Assembly (NCBI RefSeq): GCF_021729135.1
Contig: NZ_JAJTWW010000013.1
Coordinates: forward strand, 1-64,000
Direction of reading: 5' to 3'
Length of the DNA: 64,000 nt
Origin: Brevibacterium daeguense
GTDB lineage: Bacteria > Actinomycetota > Actinomycetes > Actinomycetales > Brevibacteriaceae
Shown here: positions 1 through 8,422 of the stretch, in pieces
How positions within the stretch are numbered: the stretch's first letter is position 1
How the letters are laid out: every line of letters starts with the position of its first letter
Translations under genes and position numbers: made by a program
The notes under the pieces: model-generated
The model's input: only the letters and a program-made list of their open reading frames with translations
Told to the model about the DNA's origin: nothing
Database searches by the model: none

Positions 1-71
1 CCGACGCCGAAACCATCATCACCGACCGCCTCGCCGGAATGTTGACAGCTGGAGCAGTCGCCCGGGTGTGA
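1..71 (+). CDS. C-terminal end of an unidentified protein (partial)
   Basis: The frame that starts at base 3 is open from the window edge and ends at TGA 69-71, giving about 22 residues that end in the sequence LTAGAVARV. Codon third positions are GC-rich as in the neighbouring genes. The other two forward frames either stop early or run on as a shadow of the next gene. The tail is too short to assign to a family. It lies 54 bases before the thioesterase start and may belong to the same operon. Confidence 0.4.
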   Translation, partial: DAETIITDRLAGMLTAGAVARV

Positions 72-125
72 TGCCCTTTCGGCAGGTGTTCTGCCGTGCC
101 GCGAATACTCTGCAAAGGAGCAGAT

Positions 126-740
126 GTGACCCAGGACCTCGATGTGACTCCCACGTGGAGCGACCCCTTCGTCGTGACGCACAGCGGAGACGGTGGCCCC
201 TTCAGCACGATGATCGGTGCAATGCGCGGAGCACAGGAAGCGGTCACCCGCAGTCGACCGAGTCCGGAGGCGGCCCAACGCGTCACCGCTCTGCTGGCAG
301 AAGTGCAGTCGGTGCTCGGCGATGGCGTCGAGGAGGACGAGCAGCTCGCCGGCCGCCTGTGGGAGGAAGCCGGTCGGGCACAGGCGCTGGCTCCGGCCCT
401 GCATCTGGACGAGATCTCCGCGGACAGCGCGCGCGGGCGGGTGACCTTCGGTCGATTCCATGCCGGTCACGCAGCCGCCCACGGCGGCGTCATCCCGCTC
501 GTCTTCGACGAAATCATGGGACGGCTGGCTCGGTCCCATCAGCGGCCTGTCGCCCGCACCGCGTACCTGTACACGGACTATCGGGCGAAAGTCCCGCTGG
601 AGACCGAGATTGAAGTCCGGGCCCGGCTCGATTCCGTGAAGGGCAGGAAGGTGTTCCTGCGTTCCGAATTGGTGCTCGAAGGAACCGTGCTCACCGAATG
701 CAGAGGACTCTGGGTGCAGCTGCGGCCGGGTGACTACTGA
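126..740 (+). CDS. PaaI-type hotdog-fold thioesterase
   Basis: This 204-residue protein resembles the PaaI/YbgC group of hotdog-fold acyl-CoA thioesterases, which hydrolyse CoA thioesters in the cytoplasm. The C-terminal half carries the hotdog core, with an AAHGG stretch around residues 117-121 followed by a helix (VFDEIMGRLA), and then the strands RTAYLYTDYRAKVPL and EIEVRARLDSVKGRK. The N-terminal 80 residues are variable. I chose the GTG at 126 because AAAGGAG sits five bases upstream; an ATG at 96 in the same frame has no such site. The gene heads a run with a DUF35 protein, a thiolase-like protein and two acyl-CoA dehydrogenases, so it may release free acid or clear stalled CoA esters of that pathway. 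The substrate is unknown. Confidence 0.75.
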   Translation: MTQDLDVTPTWSDPFVVTHSGDGGPFSTMIGAMRGAQEAVTRSRPSPEAAQRVTALLAEVQSVLGDGVEEDEQLAGRLWEEAGRAQALAPALHLDEISADSARGRVTFGRFHAGHAAAHGGVIPLVFDEIMGRLARSHQRPVARTAYLYTDYRAKVPLETEIEVRARLDSVKGRKVFLRSELVLEGTVLTECRGLWVQLRPGDY

Positions 741-783
741 GAGAGCGGCGGGCGTCCGGCATCCTGGCGCACCGCCTCGACCG

Positions 784-832
784 GGCAGACCGACTCAACG
801 GCAGAACCGAGTGAACGGCAGACCGACCCAAC
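784..832. repeat. Three tandem 16-17 bp repeats in the gene junction
   Basis: Three direct copies of a unit close to GGCAGACCGACTCAAC run at 784-799, 800-816 and 817-832, between the thioesterase stop and the ribosome site of the DUF35 gene. This is one of about ten such tandem repeats at gene junctions in the window. Confidence 0.8.
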
Positions 833-852
833 GGCTCTGCGAAGGAGACCCG

Positions 853-1701
853 ATGCACGACACCCAGGAGAGCGCACTGCTCGCGGAGGTCCGCGAGCGC
901 GGCGAGCGGCACCTGCGGTCCGTGGCCGCCAGCGATCAGCAGGCGCTGATGTCCGATCTTGCACCTGATCGCTGGAAGCAGATCGTGACCTCCCTGAGGC
1001 TGCCCGCTCCGGTGACGGCCACCGAGGTCGTCGACGTCAGGATCGGCGACAGCGGTCTGCCGGAGACCGTGCTGCGCTATACCGGCGAGGACGGCGAAGT
1101 GCGGGACGTGCGGTCCCGCTGGAAACGTCACGAGGACGGTTCCCTGCGCATCATCGCTGCGCGGAACCTTCCGGTGCAGAGGCCGCTGCCGGTCGAATTC
1201 GCCGCGGCGGACTCGCTCGCCGCCGAGCACTTCGCCGGAATGAACCGCGGGCAGCTCATGATCCAGCGGTGTGCGTCCTGTCGCCGCTGGATCTGGGGAC
1301 CGCGTCGGCTGTGCCCGTCGTGCCGGAGCTTCGACCTCCACTACGAGCAGGTGCCCGCCGAGGGGCGGATCTACAGCTGGACGAGGACTACTCAGCCGTT
1401 CCACCCCGGCGTGGCGGGCAACGTCCCCAACGTGATCGTGCTCGCCGAACTGCCGCACGCCGGCAACGTGCGGGTGCTGGGCCTGCTGATCGACGACGAG
1501 AGCCGGGACCCGGTGATCGGCGAGCAGGTCATCGCGCGCTATGAGGAAGTGGCACCCGGGCATCAGATGCTGCGCTGGCAGCTGACAGGACAGTCCACGA
1601 AGGCAGAACACCCGACGAAGGCAGAGCGGACAGAGCAGGCTGAGCAGATTCAGGAGACTCAGCAGGCAGGATTGTCGCGGGTCGAAGGTGGTGCAGAATG
1701 A
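853..1701 (+). CDS. DUF35 zinc-ribbon/OB-fold protein
   Basis: This 282-residue protein has the DUF35 layout: a rubredoxin-like zinc ribbon (C140/C143 and C154/C157, as CASC and CPSC) followed by an OB-fold that covers residues around 165-240. DUF35 proteins bind acyl-CoA and form complexes with thiolase-like partners; in steroid side-chain breakdown a DUF35 domain supports the aldolase Ltp2. The partner gene follows directly with a 4-base ATGA overlap, which supports a complex. The start at 853 has GAAGGAG six bases upstream. The C-terminal tail (about 35 residues, rich in K, A, E, Q and T) is low-complexity and partly repeated (TKAE twice). The N-terminal 130 residues lie outside the usual DUF35 core and I do not recognise them. 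Confidence 0.8.
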   Translation: MHDTQESALLAEVRERGERHLRSVAASDQQALMSDLAPDRWKQIVTSLRLPAPVTATEVVDVRIGDSGLPETVLRYTGEDGEVRDVRSRWKRHEDGSLRIIAARNLPVQRPLPVEFAAADSLAAEHFAGMNRGQLMIQRCASCRRWIWGPRRLCPSCRSFDLHYEQVPAEGRIYSWTRTTQPFHPGVAGNVPNVIVLAELPHAGNVRVLGLLIDDESRDPVIGEQVIARYEEVAPGHQMLRWQLTGQSTKAEHPTKAERTEQAEQIQETQQAGLSRVEGGAE

Positions 1702-2894
1702 CGACAGCGCGTGAAGCACGCTTCCGAGGTGCCGCGGCCGTGGTCGGCGTCGGGGAGACCCAGCTCTACAGACGAGGCGACAGTCCGCGCTCATCCATGC
1801 AGCTGGCCGCGGAGGCCGTCATCAACGCCTGCCGTGACGCGGGGGTCGACCCGCGGCAGGTGGACGGGTTCGCCTCCTACGGCCACGACTCGAACGAGGG
1901 GCTCCTGCTCGGCGCGCACCTCGGCGTCGACGAGGTCCGCTGGTCCTCGATGGTGTGGGGCGGCGGCGGGGGAGGAGTCGGAGCTGCCATCAATGCAGCG
2001 GCAGCCGCCGTCGCGAGCGGACAGGCCGACTGCGTTGTGGTCTTCCGGAGCATCACTCAGCAGGATGACGGGCGCGGCTCGTACTATCGGGATCACATGG
2101 GCCCGCTGCTCACCTCGAACGCGGTCTTCTCGCCGGCGCAGATCTGCGGGCTGCGCTCGCAGCGCATGTTCGAGGTCGATCAGGTGCCGGTCGAGGCGAT
2201 GGAGGCGATCACCCTCGCGAGCTACCATCACGCGCAGCGGAATCCCAAGGCGGTGGCCTTCGGCAAGCCGCTCGGTGCCGAGGAGTACAGGGGCTCCCGC
2301 GAGGTTTCCTCGCCGTTCCGGATCTTCGATTGCTCCCGCGAGAACGACGGTGCTGCGGCGCTGCTCGTGGTGCCGAGCGAGCACGTCGACCGGTACCGGG
2401 GAGCACCGGCCTACGTCCTCGGTGGGGTTCAGGGCAGCGGCCCGGACTGGTCGGAGTCGATCGAGAACGAGGCTGCGTACTCCAGCGCAGGCTTCCATCC
2501 CGCTCTCGTCGAACGGCTCTGGCTGTCCGCCGGCGTGACGCCGGCCGACGTCGATGTGGTTCAGGTGTACGAGAACTTCACCGGACCGTCGGTCGCATCG
2601 ATGATCGACTTCGGACTGTGCCGAGCCGGACCGAATGCCACTGACGTCCTCAACTTCGAGAACCTCATCGTCGAGGGCGGGAGCCTGCCGATCAACACGG
2701 CAGGCGGCAACATCGCCGAGGGCTTCGTCCACGGCATCAACCTGGCCGTCGAGGCGGTGCGCCAGATCCGCGGGGGCTCGCCGAATCCGGTTGCCGAGGC
2801 GTCGGCCTCGCTGCTCATCGGTGGACCGATGGCCCCGTTGGTGAGTGCGACCGTCTTCGGCTCCTCACCCGACGGCGCCGCGAACCGCGGGTGA
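1698..2894 (+). CDS. Thiolase-like protein without the nucleophilic cysteine (Ltp2/SCP-x type)
   Basis: This 398-residue protein has the thiolase fold and belongs to the lipid-transfer/SCP-x branch. The place where thiolases carry the acyl-accepting Cys (about residue 85-92) reads SSMVWGGGGGG, with no cysteine. The C-terminal GGNIAEGFVHG (about 336-346) is kept, and a tyrosine-containing DVVQVYENFTG lies at about 285-295. Proteins of this type that pair with DUF35 partners, such as Ltp2, act as retro-aldolases on 3-hydroxyacyl-CoA side chains instead of as thiolases. The ATGA overlap with the DUF35 gene and the two dehydrogenases downstream fit that role. Aldolase activity is inferred; a structural or scaffold role remains possible. 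Confidence 0.75.
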   Translation: MTTAREARFRGAAAVVGVGETQLYRRGDSPRSSMQLAAEAVINACRDAGVDPRQVDGFASYGHDSNEGLLLGAHLGVDEVRWSSMVWGGGGGGVGAAINAAAAAVASGQADCVVVFRSITQQDDGRGSYYRDHMGPLLTSNAVFSPAQICGLRSQRMFEVDQVPVEAMEAITLASYHHAQRNPKAVAFGKPLGAEEYRGSREVSSPFRIFDCSRENDGAAALLVVPSEHVDRYRGAPAYVLGGVQGSGPDWSESIENEAAYSSAGFHPALVERLWLSAGVTPADVDVVQVYENFTGPSVASMIDFGLCRAGPNATDVLNFENLIVEGGSLPINTAGGNIAEGFVHGINLAVEAVRQIRGGSPNPVAEASASLLIGGPMAPLVSATVFGSSPDGAANRG

Positions 2895-2975
2895 TCACAG
2901 GTCGACAACCTGCAGGACGAGGAGGACGCGGGCAGCGAACCCCGAGCGGCCTCCCAGCAGAAAGAGAGAGAAGCC

Positions 2976-4205
2976 ATGGATCTGCAGTACTCGCCGGCCG
3001 ACGAGGAGTTCCGGGACGAGGTGAGGACCTTCCTCGAGGAGAACCTCACCCCCGAGCTCCGGCGTGCCGGCCGCTTGGCGACGAGCGTCTACCACGACCA
3101 CGAGGCCAGCATGAAATGGCAGGAGATCCTCCGCCGGCGCGGTTGGGCCGCTCCAGGCTGGCCGGTCGAACACGGCGGATGCGGATGGACGGCCTCCCAG
3201 CACTACATCTTCAGCCGGGAATCGACCATCGCCGGGGCACCCGCCCTGTCGCCGATGGGAATCAAGATGGTCGCCCACGCGATCATCAAGTTCGGGACCG
3301 AGGAGCAGAAGGAGTACTTCCTGCCGCGGATCCTCACCGGTGAAGTGTTTTTCTGCCAGGGCTATTCCGAGCCGGAGTCGGGCTCCGACCTCGCATCGCT
3401 GGCCATGCAGGCCGTTGACGACGGCGATGATCTGGTGTGCACCGGCAGCAAGATCTGGACCACGCATGCCGGTGAGGCCAACTGGATGTTCGCGCTCGTG
3501 CGGACGACCAGGGGCCCGAAGAAGCAGCAGGGGATCACCTTCGTCCTCGTCGACATGAAGTCTCCCGGCATCGAGGTGCAGCCGCTCGTCATGACCTCCG
3601 GCGAGCAGATCCAGAACCAGGTCTTCTTCGACCAGGTCCGCATCCCCAAGAAGAACGTCATCGGCCAGATCGACGATGGCTGGACGGTGGCGAAGTACCT
3701 GCTCGAGTTCGAACGGGGAGGCAGCCCCGCCTCGGCGAAGCTGCAGGTGCAGCTCGATGAGATCGCGCAGGCGGCCGCGAACCGCCCGGGACCGAACGGA
3801 CCGCTGCTCGACGATCCCCTGTTCGCGGTGAAGCTGGCGGATCTTCGCATCCGGTGCGATGTGCTCGAGGTGCTCGAGTATCGCAACCTCGCCCGGCTGT
3901 CGGAGGGCAAGAACCCGGGGACGGCATCTTCTCTGCTCAAGATCATCAACACCGAGCTGAGCCAGGACATCACCGTGCTCGCGCTGGAAGCCGCAGGACC
4001 GCAGGGCCTTGCCTACCAGCCGCACGCGACGATGCCCGGCGGGCCGGTGCACGACCACTCACCGCCTCAGGACGGTTACGTCAGCGGTGAAGCCTGGCAG
4101 GCCGTCGCACCGCTGCACTACTTCAACGATCGCGCCGGCACGATCTACGCGGGCAGCAATGAGATTCAACGGAACATCCTGGCGAAGGCAGAATTGGGGC
4201 TGTAG
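2976..4205 (+). CDS. Acyl-CoA dehydrogenase, FadE type, probable catalytic subunit
   Basis: This 409-residue acyl-CoA dehydrogenase would oxidise an acyl-CoA to the enoyl-CoA with FAD. It shows the FAD/substrate loop CQGYSEPESGSDLA, the KIWTTHAGEANW stretch and the C-terminal IYAGSNEIQRN. The usual YEGT glutamate is an alanine here (YAGS). E246 in LLEFERGG sits at the isovaleryl-CoA-dehydrogenase-type position and is the likely catalytic base. The next gene starts at the base after its stop and encodes a second, divergent dehydrogenase. Such pairs form heteromers in steroid side-chain degradation (ChsE1/ChsE2-like). It follows the thiolase-like gene after 81 bases. The start has only a purine-rich AGAGAGAAG site. 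Confidence 0.85.
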   Translation: MDLQYSPADEEFRDEVRTFLEENLTPELRRAGRLATSVYHDHEASMKWQEILRRRGWAAPGWPVEHGGCGWTASQHYIFSRESTIAGAPALSPMGIKMVAHAIIKFGTEEQKEYFLPRILTGEVFFCQGYSEPESGSDLASLAMQAVDDGDDLVCTGSKIWTTHAGEANWMFALVRTTRGPKKQQGITFVLVDMKSPGIEVQPLVMTSGEQIQNQVFFDQVRIPKKNVIGQIDDGWTVAKYLLEFERGGSPASAKLQVQLDEIAQAAANRPGPNGPLLDDPLFAVKLADLRIRCDVLEVLEYRNLARLSEGKNPGTASSLLKIINTELSQDITVLALEAAGPQGLAYQPHATMPGGPVHDHSPPQDGYVSGEAWQAVAPLHYFNDRAGTIYAGSNEIQRNILAKAELGL

Positions 4206-5411
4206 ATGGACTTCACACTCTCTGCGGAGCAGAGCGAACTGCGCTCGACCGTGTCGAGCTTTCTCCGCAAACGCTATGAACTCGAACCCAGCCGCAGCGC
4301 GGCGCGCTCGTCCATCGGATGGCAGCCGGAGATCTGGCAGGCCTTCGCCGAGGAGATCGGCATCCTCGCCGCCACGCTGCCGGAGGAGGTCGGCGGCGAC
4401 GGCGGCGGCGCTGTGGAGACGATGGTGATCGCCGAGGAGCTCGGCCGCGCGCTCGTCGTCGAACCATTCGTCAGCACTGTTGTGCTGGGGGCGGGTCTGC
4501 TCCGGCGAGCGGGAGGCTCGAAGGCACGAGCAGTGCTGGAGGGAATCGCCAGCGGGCGCGAGCGAGTGGCCCTGGCGATCGACGAGCCCGATTCCTACCC
4601 ATCCGGCTACGAGGTGGCGACTTCTGCGACCCGTGCAGGTGACGAGTGGGTGCTGACGGGGACGAAGACCATGGTTGGCGATGCTCCGCTGGCCACCCGC
4701 CTGCTGGTCGTCGCCCGCACGTCCGGGGAGCGGAGAGACCCCGCAGGTCTGTCCCTCTTCCTGCTCGACTTCGACGCCTCGGACCTGCCGGCCGACGTCA
4801 AGGTGCACAGCTATCGCACGATCGACGACCGCTGGGCTGCCGACATCGAATTCCGGGACGTCCGCCTGCCCGCCGAGGCGCTCCTCGGCGAAGCCGACCA
4901 CGCCGGGTCGCTGCTCGACCCCGCGATGGACGAGGCAACCGCCGCGGTGTGCGCCGAGGCAGTCGGTCTGATGCGGAAGGTCTTCGCCGACACCGTCGCC
5001 TATGCGAAGGAACGACGGCAGTTCGGACAGCCGATCGGCTCCTTCCAGGCGCTGCAGCACCGAATGGTGGATATGCACATCGAGCTCGAGCGGTCGGTGT
5101 CAGCCGCCTACCTCGCCACGCTTCGGCTCGGAGACGCTCCCGATCAGCGAGCCCGCGCAGTGTCAGCGGCGAAGGTCACCCTGAGCAGGGCCGCGAAGTT
5201 CATCGGCGAGAACGCGGTGCAGCTGCACGGCGGGATGGGGATGACCCAGGAGCTGGCCGTCGGTCACTTCTTCAAGCGCCTGACAGCCATCCAGGCGGAG
5301 TACGGAGACGCCGACTTCCATCGGGTGCGCTACGCACGACTCAGCGATCACCGGAGTCGGGCAGCCACCGGCGAGGCGGGAGTGCGCAGCGGCGCAGTCG
5401 CCGTCGGTTAA
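4206..5411 (+). CDS. Acyl-CoA dehydrogenase, probable non-catalytic partner subunit
   Basis: This 401-residue protein has the acyl-CoA dehydrogenase fold (ERRQFGQPIGSFQALQHR around 270-287, then LHGGMGMTQE around 340-349), but neither the YEGT nor the ER-type glutamate is evident. It starts at the base after the stop of the preceding dehydrogenase, so translation is coupled. Paired family members form alpha2beta2 enzymes in which only one subunit carries the base, so I read this as the second subunit of one enzyme. It is the last gene of the forward run; a bidirectional hairpin terminator follows at 5466-5503. Confidence 0.85.
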   Translation: MDFTLSAEQSELRSTVSSFLRKRYELEPSRSAARSSIGWQPEIWQAFAEEIGILAATLPEEVGGDGGGAVETMVIAEELGRALVVEPFVSTVVLGAGLLRRAGGSKARAVLEGIASGRERVALAIDEPDSYPSGYEVATSATRAGDEWVLTGTKTMVGDAPLATRLLVVARTSGERRDPAGLSLFLLDFDASDLPADVKVHSYRTIDDRWAADIEFRDVRLPAEALLGEADHAGSLLDPAMDEATAAVCAEAVGLMRKVFADTVAYAKERRQFGQPIGSFQALQHRMVDMHIELERSVSAAYLATLRLGDAPDQRARAVSAAKVTLSRAAKFIGENAVQLHGGMGMTQELAVGHFFKRLTAIQAEYGDADFHRVRYARLSDHRSRAATGEAGVRSGAVAVG

Positions 5412-5465
5412 TAGAACCGGCCCGCGATGTGTACGTGCTGAAGCGGGCGGTCTCGACCAATTGAA

Positions 5466-5503
5466 GGCGCCTCAGCGGCAGTCCGATCTGCTGCTGAGGC
5501 GCC
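5466..5503. terminator. Bidirectional hairpin terminator
   Basis: A 16-base arm, GGCGCCTCAGCGGCAG at 5466-5481, pairs with 5488-5503 around a six-base loop with one G-T mismatch. It lies between the convergent dehydrogenase operon and the crotonase gene and can serve both. There is no long T tract. Confidence 0.8.
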
Positions 5504-5509
5504 GGGCGG

Positions 5510-6283
5510 TCAGGACCCGGTCCACTCCGGCTTGGTCTTGTTCGCGAAGGCGGCCACCGCGTTCGAGAAGTCCCGGCTGCCGTACACCTTGCGCACGATG
5601 TCGCTGTCGTCGACGTCTGCAGGCCGAGCAGCCGCCCGCAGCCTGCGCACTGTCTCCTTCGTGGCCCACATGGTCAAGGGCGCCTGCTGCCCGATCTGCT
5701 CGGCCAGCTGCGTGACGGTTCCGGTCACGTCGTCGGTGACCACACTCACGAATCCGGAACGGGACGCCTCCTCGGCATCCATCATGCGGGCAGTCAGCAG
5801 CAGATCAACGGTTCGCGGCTGTCCGATCAGGTCGATGAGCGCGGCGACGGTGTCAGCTGAAAGGCAGTTGCCGAGGGTCTTCGCGATCGGAACACCGAAC
5901 TTGGAGCCGGGGCTGGCGATCCGGAGATCCGCCATCGTCGCGATGCCGAGCCCGCCGCCCACACAGAAGCCCTCAATGGCGGCGATCACGGGGACATCGA
6001 CCGCCGCAACCTTGCCCAGGATCTCGGAGATGCTGTGTTCGTACTCGACGCCGCGGTCGCCGTCGAACTCTGAGAACTGCCGGATGTCGGTTCCCGCCAC
6101 GAACGCCTTGCCGCCCGCGCCGCGGAGCACCATGACGCGGATGCCATCATCCTCGTTGGCGCGCTCGCACGCGTTCGCCAGCCCCTCGTACATCTCCCAG
6201 GTCATGGCATTCCGCTGCTGAGGGCGGTTGAAGGTCACCGTCAGAGTGTGGCCTTCCTGCTCAATCAGAATCTCGTCACTCAT
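5510..6283 (-). CDS. Crotonase-superfamily protein lacking both hydratase glutamates
   Basis: This 257-residue protein has the crotonase fold: a GGKAFVAGTDIRQF oxyanion segment (about 56-69) and GFCVGGGLGIATMADLRIA (about 105-123). True enoyl-CoA hydratases carry a Glu in GGGxELA and another in PEI. Here these positions read GGGLGIA and VPIAKTLG, so both are missing. The protein is therefore probably not a standard hydratase; isomerase, hydrolase, decarboxylase or lyase chemistry on a CoA ester is possible. It overlaps the CoA-transferase stop by four bases and is transcribed with it, which suggests it acts on the CoA ester that enzyme makes. Confidence 0.8.
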   Translation of the reverse strand: MSDEILIEQEGHTLTVTFNRPQQRNAMTWEMYEGLANACERANEDDGIRVMVLRGAGGKAFVAGTDIRQFSEFDGDRGVEYEHSISEILGKVAAVDVPVIAAIEGFCVGGGLGIATMADLRIASPGSKFGVPIAKTLGNCLSADTVAALIDLIGQPRTVDLLLTARMMDAEEASRSGFVSVVTDDVTGTVTQLAEQIGQQAPLTMWATKETVRRLRAAARPADVDDSDIVRKVYGSRDFSNAVAAFANKTKPEWTGS

Positions 6284-7485
6284 TGCTGTCCCTCCGCTGC
6301 GGTCGTGCCCGTCAATCGATCGAGAGCCTCTCCTGTGTACCCAAGGCTCGAGAACACCTCTTCGTTGCTTCCGCCGAGGAGCGGACCTGCTGCGCGCTGG
6401 ACCGCAGGAGTTCGGGAGAACCGCATGGGCGAGCCGATCTGCTCCACCGTGCCCATGACCGGGTGCTCGCTGTCCCAGAAGAACTGTCGCTCGCTGAGGT
6501 GCTCGTCGGTGAAGACCTCGCCGTAGTCGAGAATGGGCGCACAGGGAACGCCCGCCTCATTCAGGATGCTCACGATCTCATCCGTGGTCAGCTCGCCCGT
6601 GCGCTGTTCGATCCGAGCGATCAACGGCTCCCGATTCTTCATCCGGTCGTACGAGGTGGAGTACAGAGGATCCTCGAGGAGCACTTCCAGGTCGAGGGCC
6701 CGGCAGAAGGACTCCCAGTTCCGCGGGGTGTTCGCGCCGATGGTGACGTAGCCGTCCTTGCTGACGACCGCTTGATAGGGAGCCTGGTTCTGATGGGCAG
6801 AACCGTTCGGGCCGCCGACCGAGCCGTCGGCGAAATAGGCTCCTGCCTCCCACACTGCATATGACACGCCGCTTTCGAGAAGGGACACGTCGATGAATTG
6901 GCCCTTCCCCGAAGTGTGTCGTTCGTTGAGCGCCGCCGTGACCGCCAAGGCCACATAGAGGGCGGTGGTGAGATCGCAGATCGGGACCCCGACCTTTGCC
7001 GGTGGCATGTCCGGGTAGCCGGTGATGCTCATCAGGCCGCTCCGAGCTTGGGCCATGATGTCGAGTCCGGGAAGCTTGGCGAGCGGGCCGTCCTGTCCCC
7101 AGCCCGAGGCGGATGCGTAGATCAGACCCGGGTTGTCGGTTTTCACGTCGTCGTACCCGAAGCCGAGTCGCTTGAGGGTGCCCGGGCGCAGGTTCTCAAC
7201 AAGCACATCCGCGGTCGATGCCAGTCGGGTGAAGGCTTCCTTGCCGGCTTCCGACTTGAGGTCGAGCGTCACCGATTCCTTGTTGCGGTTGAGCCGAGCG
7301 AAGGGCGAGCTCTCCCCGTTGATGAAGGGGCCGGTGGACCGCGTCTGCTCGCCGCCGTCGGGATTCTCGATCTTGATGACCCGAGCGCCCAGGTCCGCGA
7401 GCTGCATCGTCGCGAACGGGCCTGCCATGAACACTCCGACTTCGAGAACGGTGACCCCGTCGAGGGGGCCGGGTGTCGCGTTCAT
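6280..7485 (-). CDS. Family III (CaiB/BaiF) CoA transferase
   Basis: This 401-residue class III CoA transferase moves CoA between carboxylic acids. The N-terminal DGVTVLEVGVFMAGPFATMQ and ADVLVENLRPGTLKRLGF are hallmark segments. The aspartate in VPICDLTTALY (about residue 170) matches the catalytic Asp that forms the mixed anhydride. I chose the ATG at 7485 because AGAAGGAG lies just upstream; longer starts up to 7524 lack a site. It is the first gene of the leftward operon with the crotonase and faces a GntR gene and a TctCBA importer. The likely job is activation of an imported carboxylate; its identity is not visible. Confidence 0.88.
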   Translation of the reverse strand: MNATPGPLDGVTVLEVGVFMAGPFATMQLADLGARVIKIENPDGGEQTRSTGPFINGESSPFARLNRNKESVTLDLKSEAGKEAFTRLASTADVLVENLRPGTLKRLGFGYDDVKTDNPGLIYASASGWGQDGPLAKLPGLDIMAQARSGLMSITGYPDMPPAKVGVPICDLTTALYVALAVTAALNERHTSGKGQFIDVSLLESGVSYAVWEAGAYFADGSVGGPNGSAHQNQAPYQAVVSKDGYVTIGANTPRNWESFCRALDLEVLLEDPLYSTSYDRMKNREPLIARIEQRTGELTTDEIVSILNEAGVPCAPILDYGEVFTDEHLSERQFFWDSEHPVMGTVEQIGSPMRFSRTPAVQRAAGPLLGGSNEEVFSSLGYTGEALDRLTGTTAAEGQQ

Positions 7486-7526
7486 TTCGTCTCCTTCTGT
7501 GTCGTGCGTCGGCATTGACTGCACTG

Positions 7527-7573
7527 TTGCGGCTCGATGTGAGGTGCGCTACATTCTGGATACTGTATACGAA
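7527..7573 (+). promoter_or_regulatory. Promoter and candidate GntR operator in the divergent region
   Basis: TTGCGG (7527-7532) and TACATT (7550-7555) are 17 bases apart and fit a promoter for the GntR gene. Directly after it, GGATACTGTATACGAA has the symmetric core GTATAC (7565-7570), as in many FCD-type GntR sites. A protein bound there would block this promoter and could also affect the divergent CoA-transferase promoter. The site is inferred from symmetry and position only. Confidence 0.45.
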
Positions 7574-7623
7574 GCGGGCTGAAGCCGACCAGAGGGTCTG
7601 GCGCAAGGGGAAGGAGGGGCCGC

Positions 7624-8376
7624 GTGGCGCAGCAACTGCGAAAGGACTCGGAGAAGATCGTCGCCGGCCCCAGCCTCGCTCAGTTGGCGAAGCAGCGGAT
7701 CGAGAGCGCGATTCTCGCGGGGGATTTCTTTCCTGGCCAGCGATTGATCGAGGACCGGCTGTGCGAGGAGCTCGGGGTCTCCCGTCCTCCGATCAGGGAG
7801 GCGCTCAAAGAGCTCGAGCTGGCAGGTCTTGTCAGGCATATCCCGCGGCGAGGATCAATCGTCGCTCCGATGACTCAGCACGATGTGTATGAGATCGTGA
7901 CTCTCCGCCACGAGCTCGAGCAGATGGCGCTCCGTCTCGCCCTCCCTTCTCCTGACCCGGAACGACTTGCACGCTGTGAAGCCGCTCTCGGCGTGATGGA
8001 GGGGATCGCCTCCACAGGGGACGAGGCGGGAATGGCGCGAGCGGGCTTCGAGTTCCACATCGCCATTGCGGGTCTCGCGGGTCACCAGCGGCTGGAGAAC
8101 ACCTATCGTGCGATGGCCATGCAGCTGCAGCTGTGCATGGCCATGAACAACAAGGCCCGCCGCGAGCTGGAGGATCTGCACGGCAACCTCGCTCGGCACC
8201 AGGAGTTGTTCGACGTCGTGTCGAGAGGGGACTACGAGGAGGCGATGGCCGCCGTCGAAGGACACGGGCATTACACCTTCCTCGTCGCAGCCGTCGACCA
8301 GCTCGATGGCGCAAGTCCGGAGTCCCGACAATGGCTGGAGCACATTCGCAACAAGGCCGCAGACCCAACTGATTGA
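7624..8376 (+). CDS. GntR-family regulator, FadR/FCD subfamily
   Basis: This 250-residue protein has an N-terminal winged helix (RLIEDRLCEELGVSRPPIREALKELELAGLV, residues about 40-70) and a helical FCD effector domain (TLRHELEQMALRLA, then FEFHIAIAGLAGHQRLENTYRA, with metal-type His residues). FCD regulators usually sense small carboxylates. The GTG start at 7624 has AAGGAGG six bases upstream. It sits between the divergent CoA-transferase operon and the TctCBA genes, so it most likely controls uptake and activation of one acid, as well as itself, through the GTATAC palindrome at 7565-7570. Confidence 0.88.
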   Translation: MAQQLRKDSEKIVAGPSLAQLAKQRIESAILAGDFFPGQRLIEDRLCEELGVSRPPIREALKELELAGLVRHIPRRGSIVAPMTQHDVYEIVTLRHELEQMALRLALPSPDPERLARCEAALGVMEGIASTGDEAGMARAGFEFHIAIAGLAGHQRLENTYRAMAMQLQLCMAMNNKARRELEDLHGNLARHQELFDVVSRGDYEEAMAAVEGHGHYTFLVAAVDQLDGASPESRQWLEHIRNKAADPTD

Positions 8377-8422
8377 TGAGCGGCACTGCTGCTCAGTTCA
8401 CCGGTATCAAAGGAGATACACC

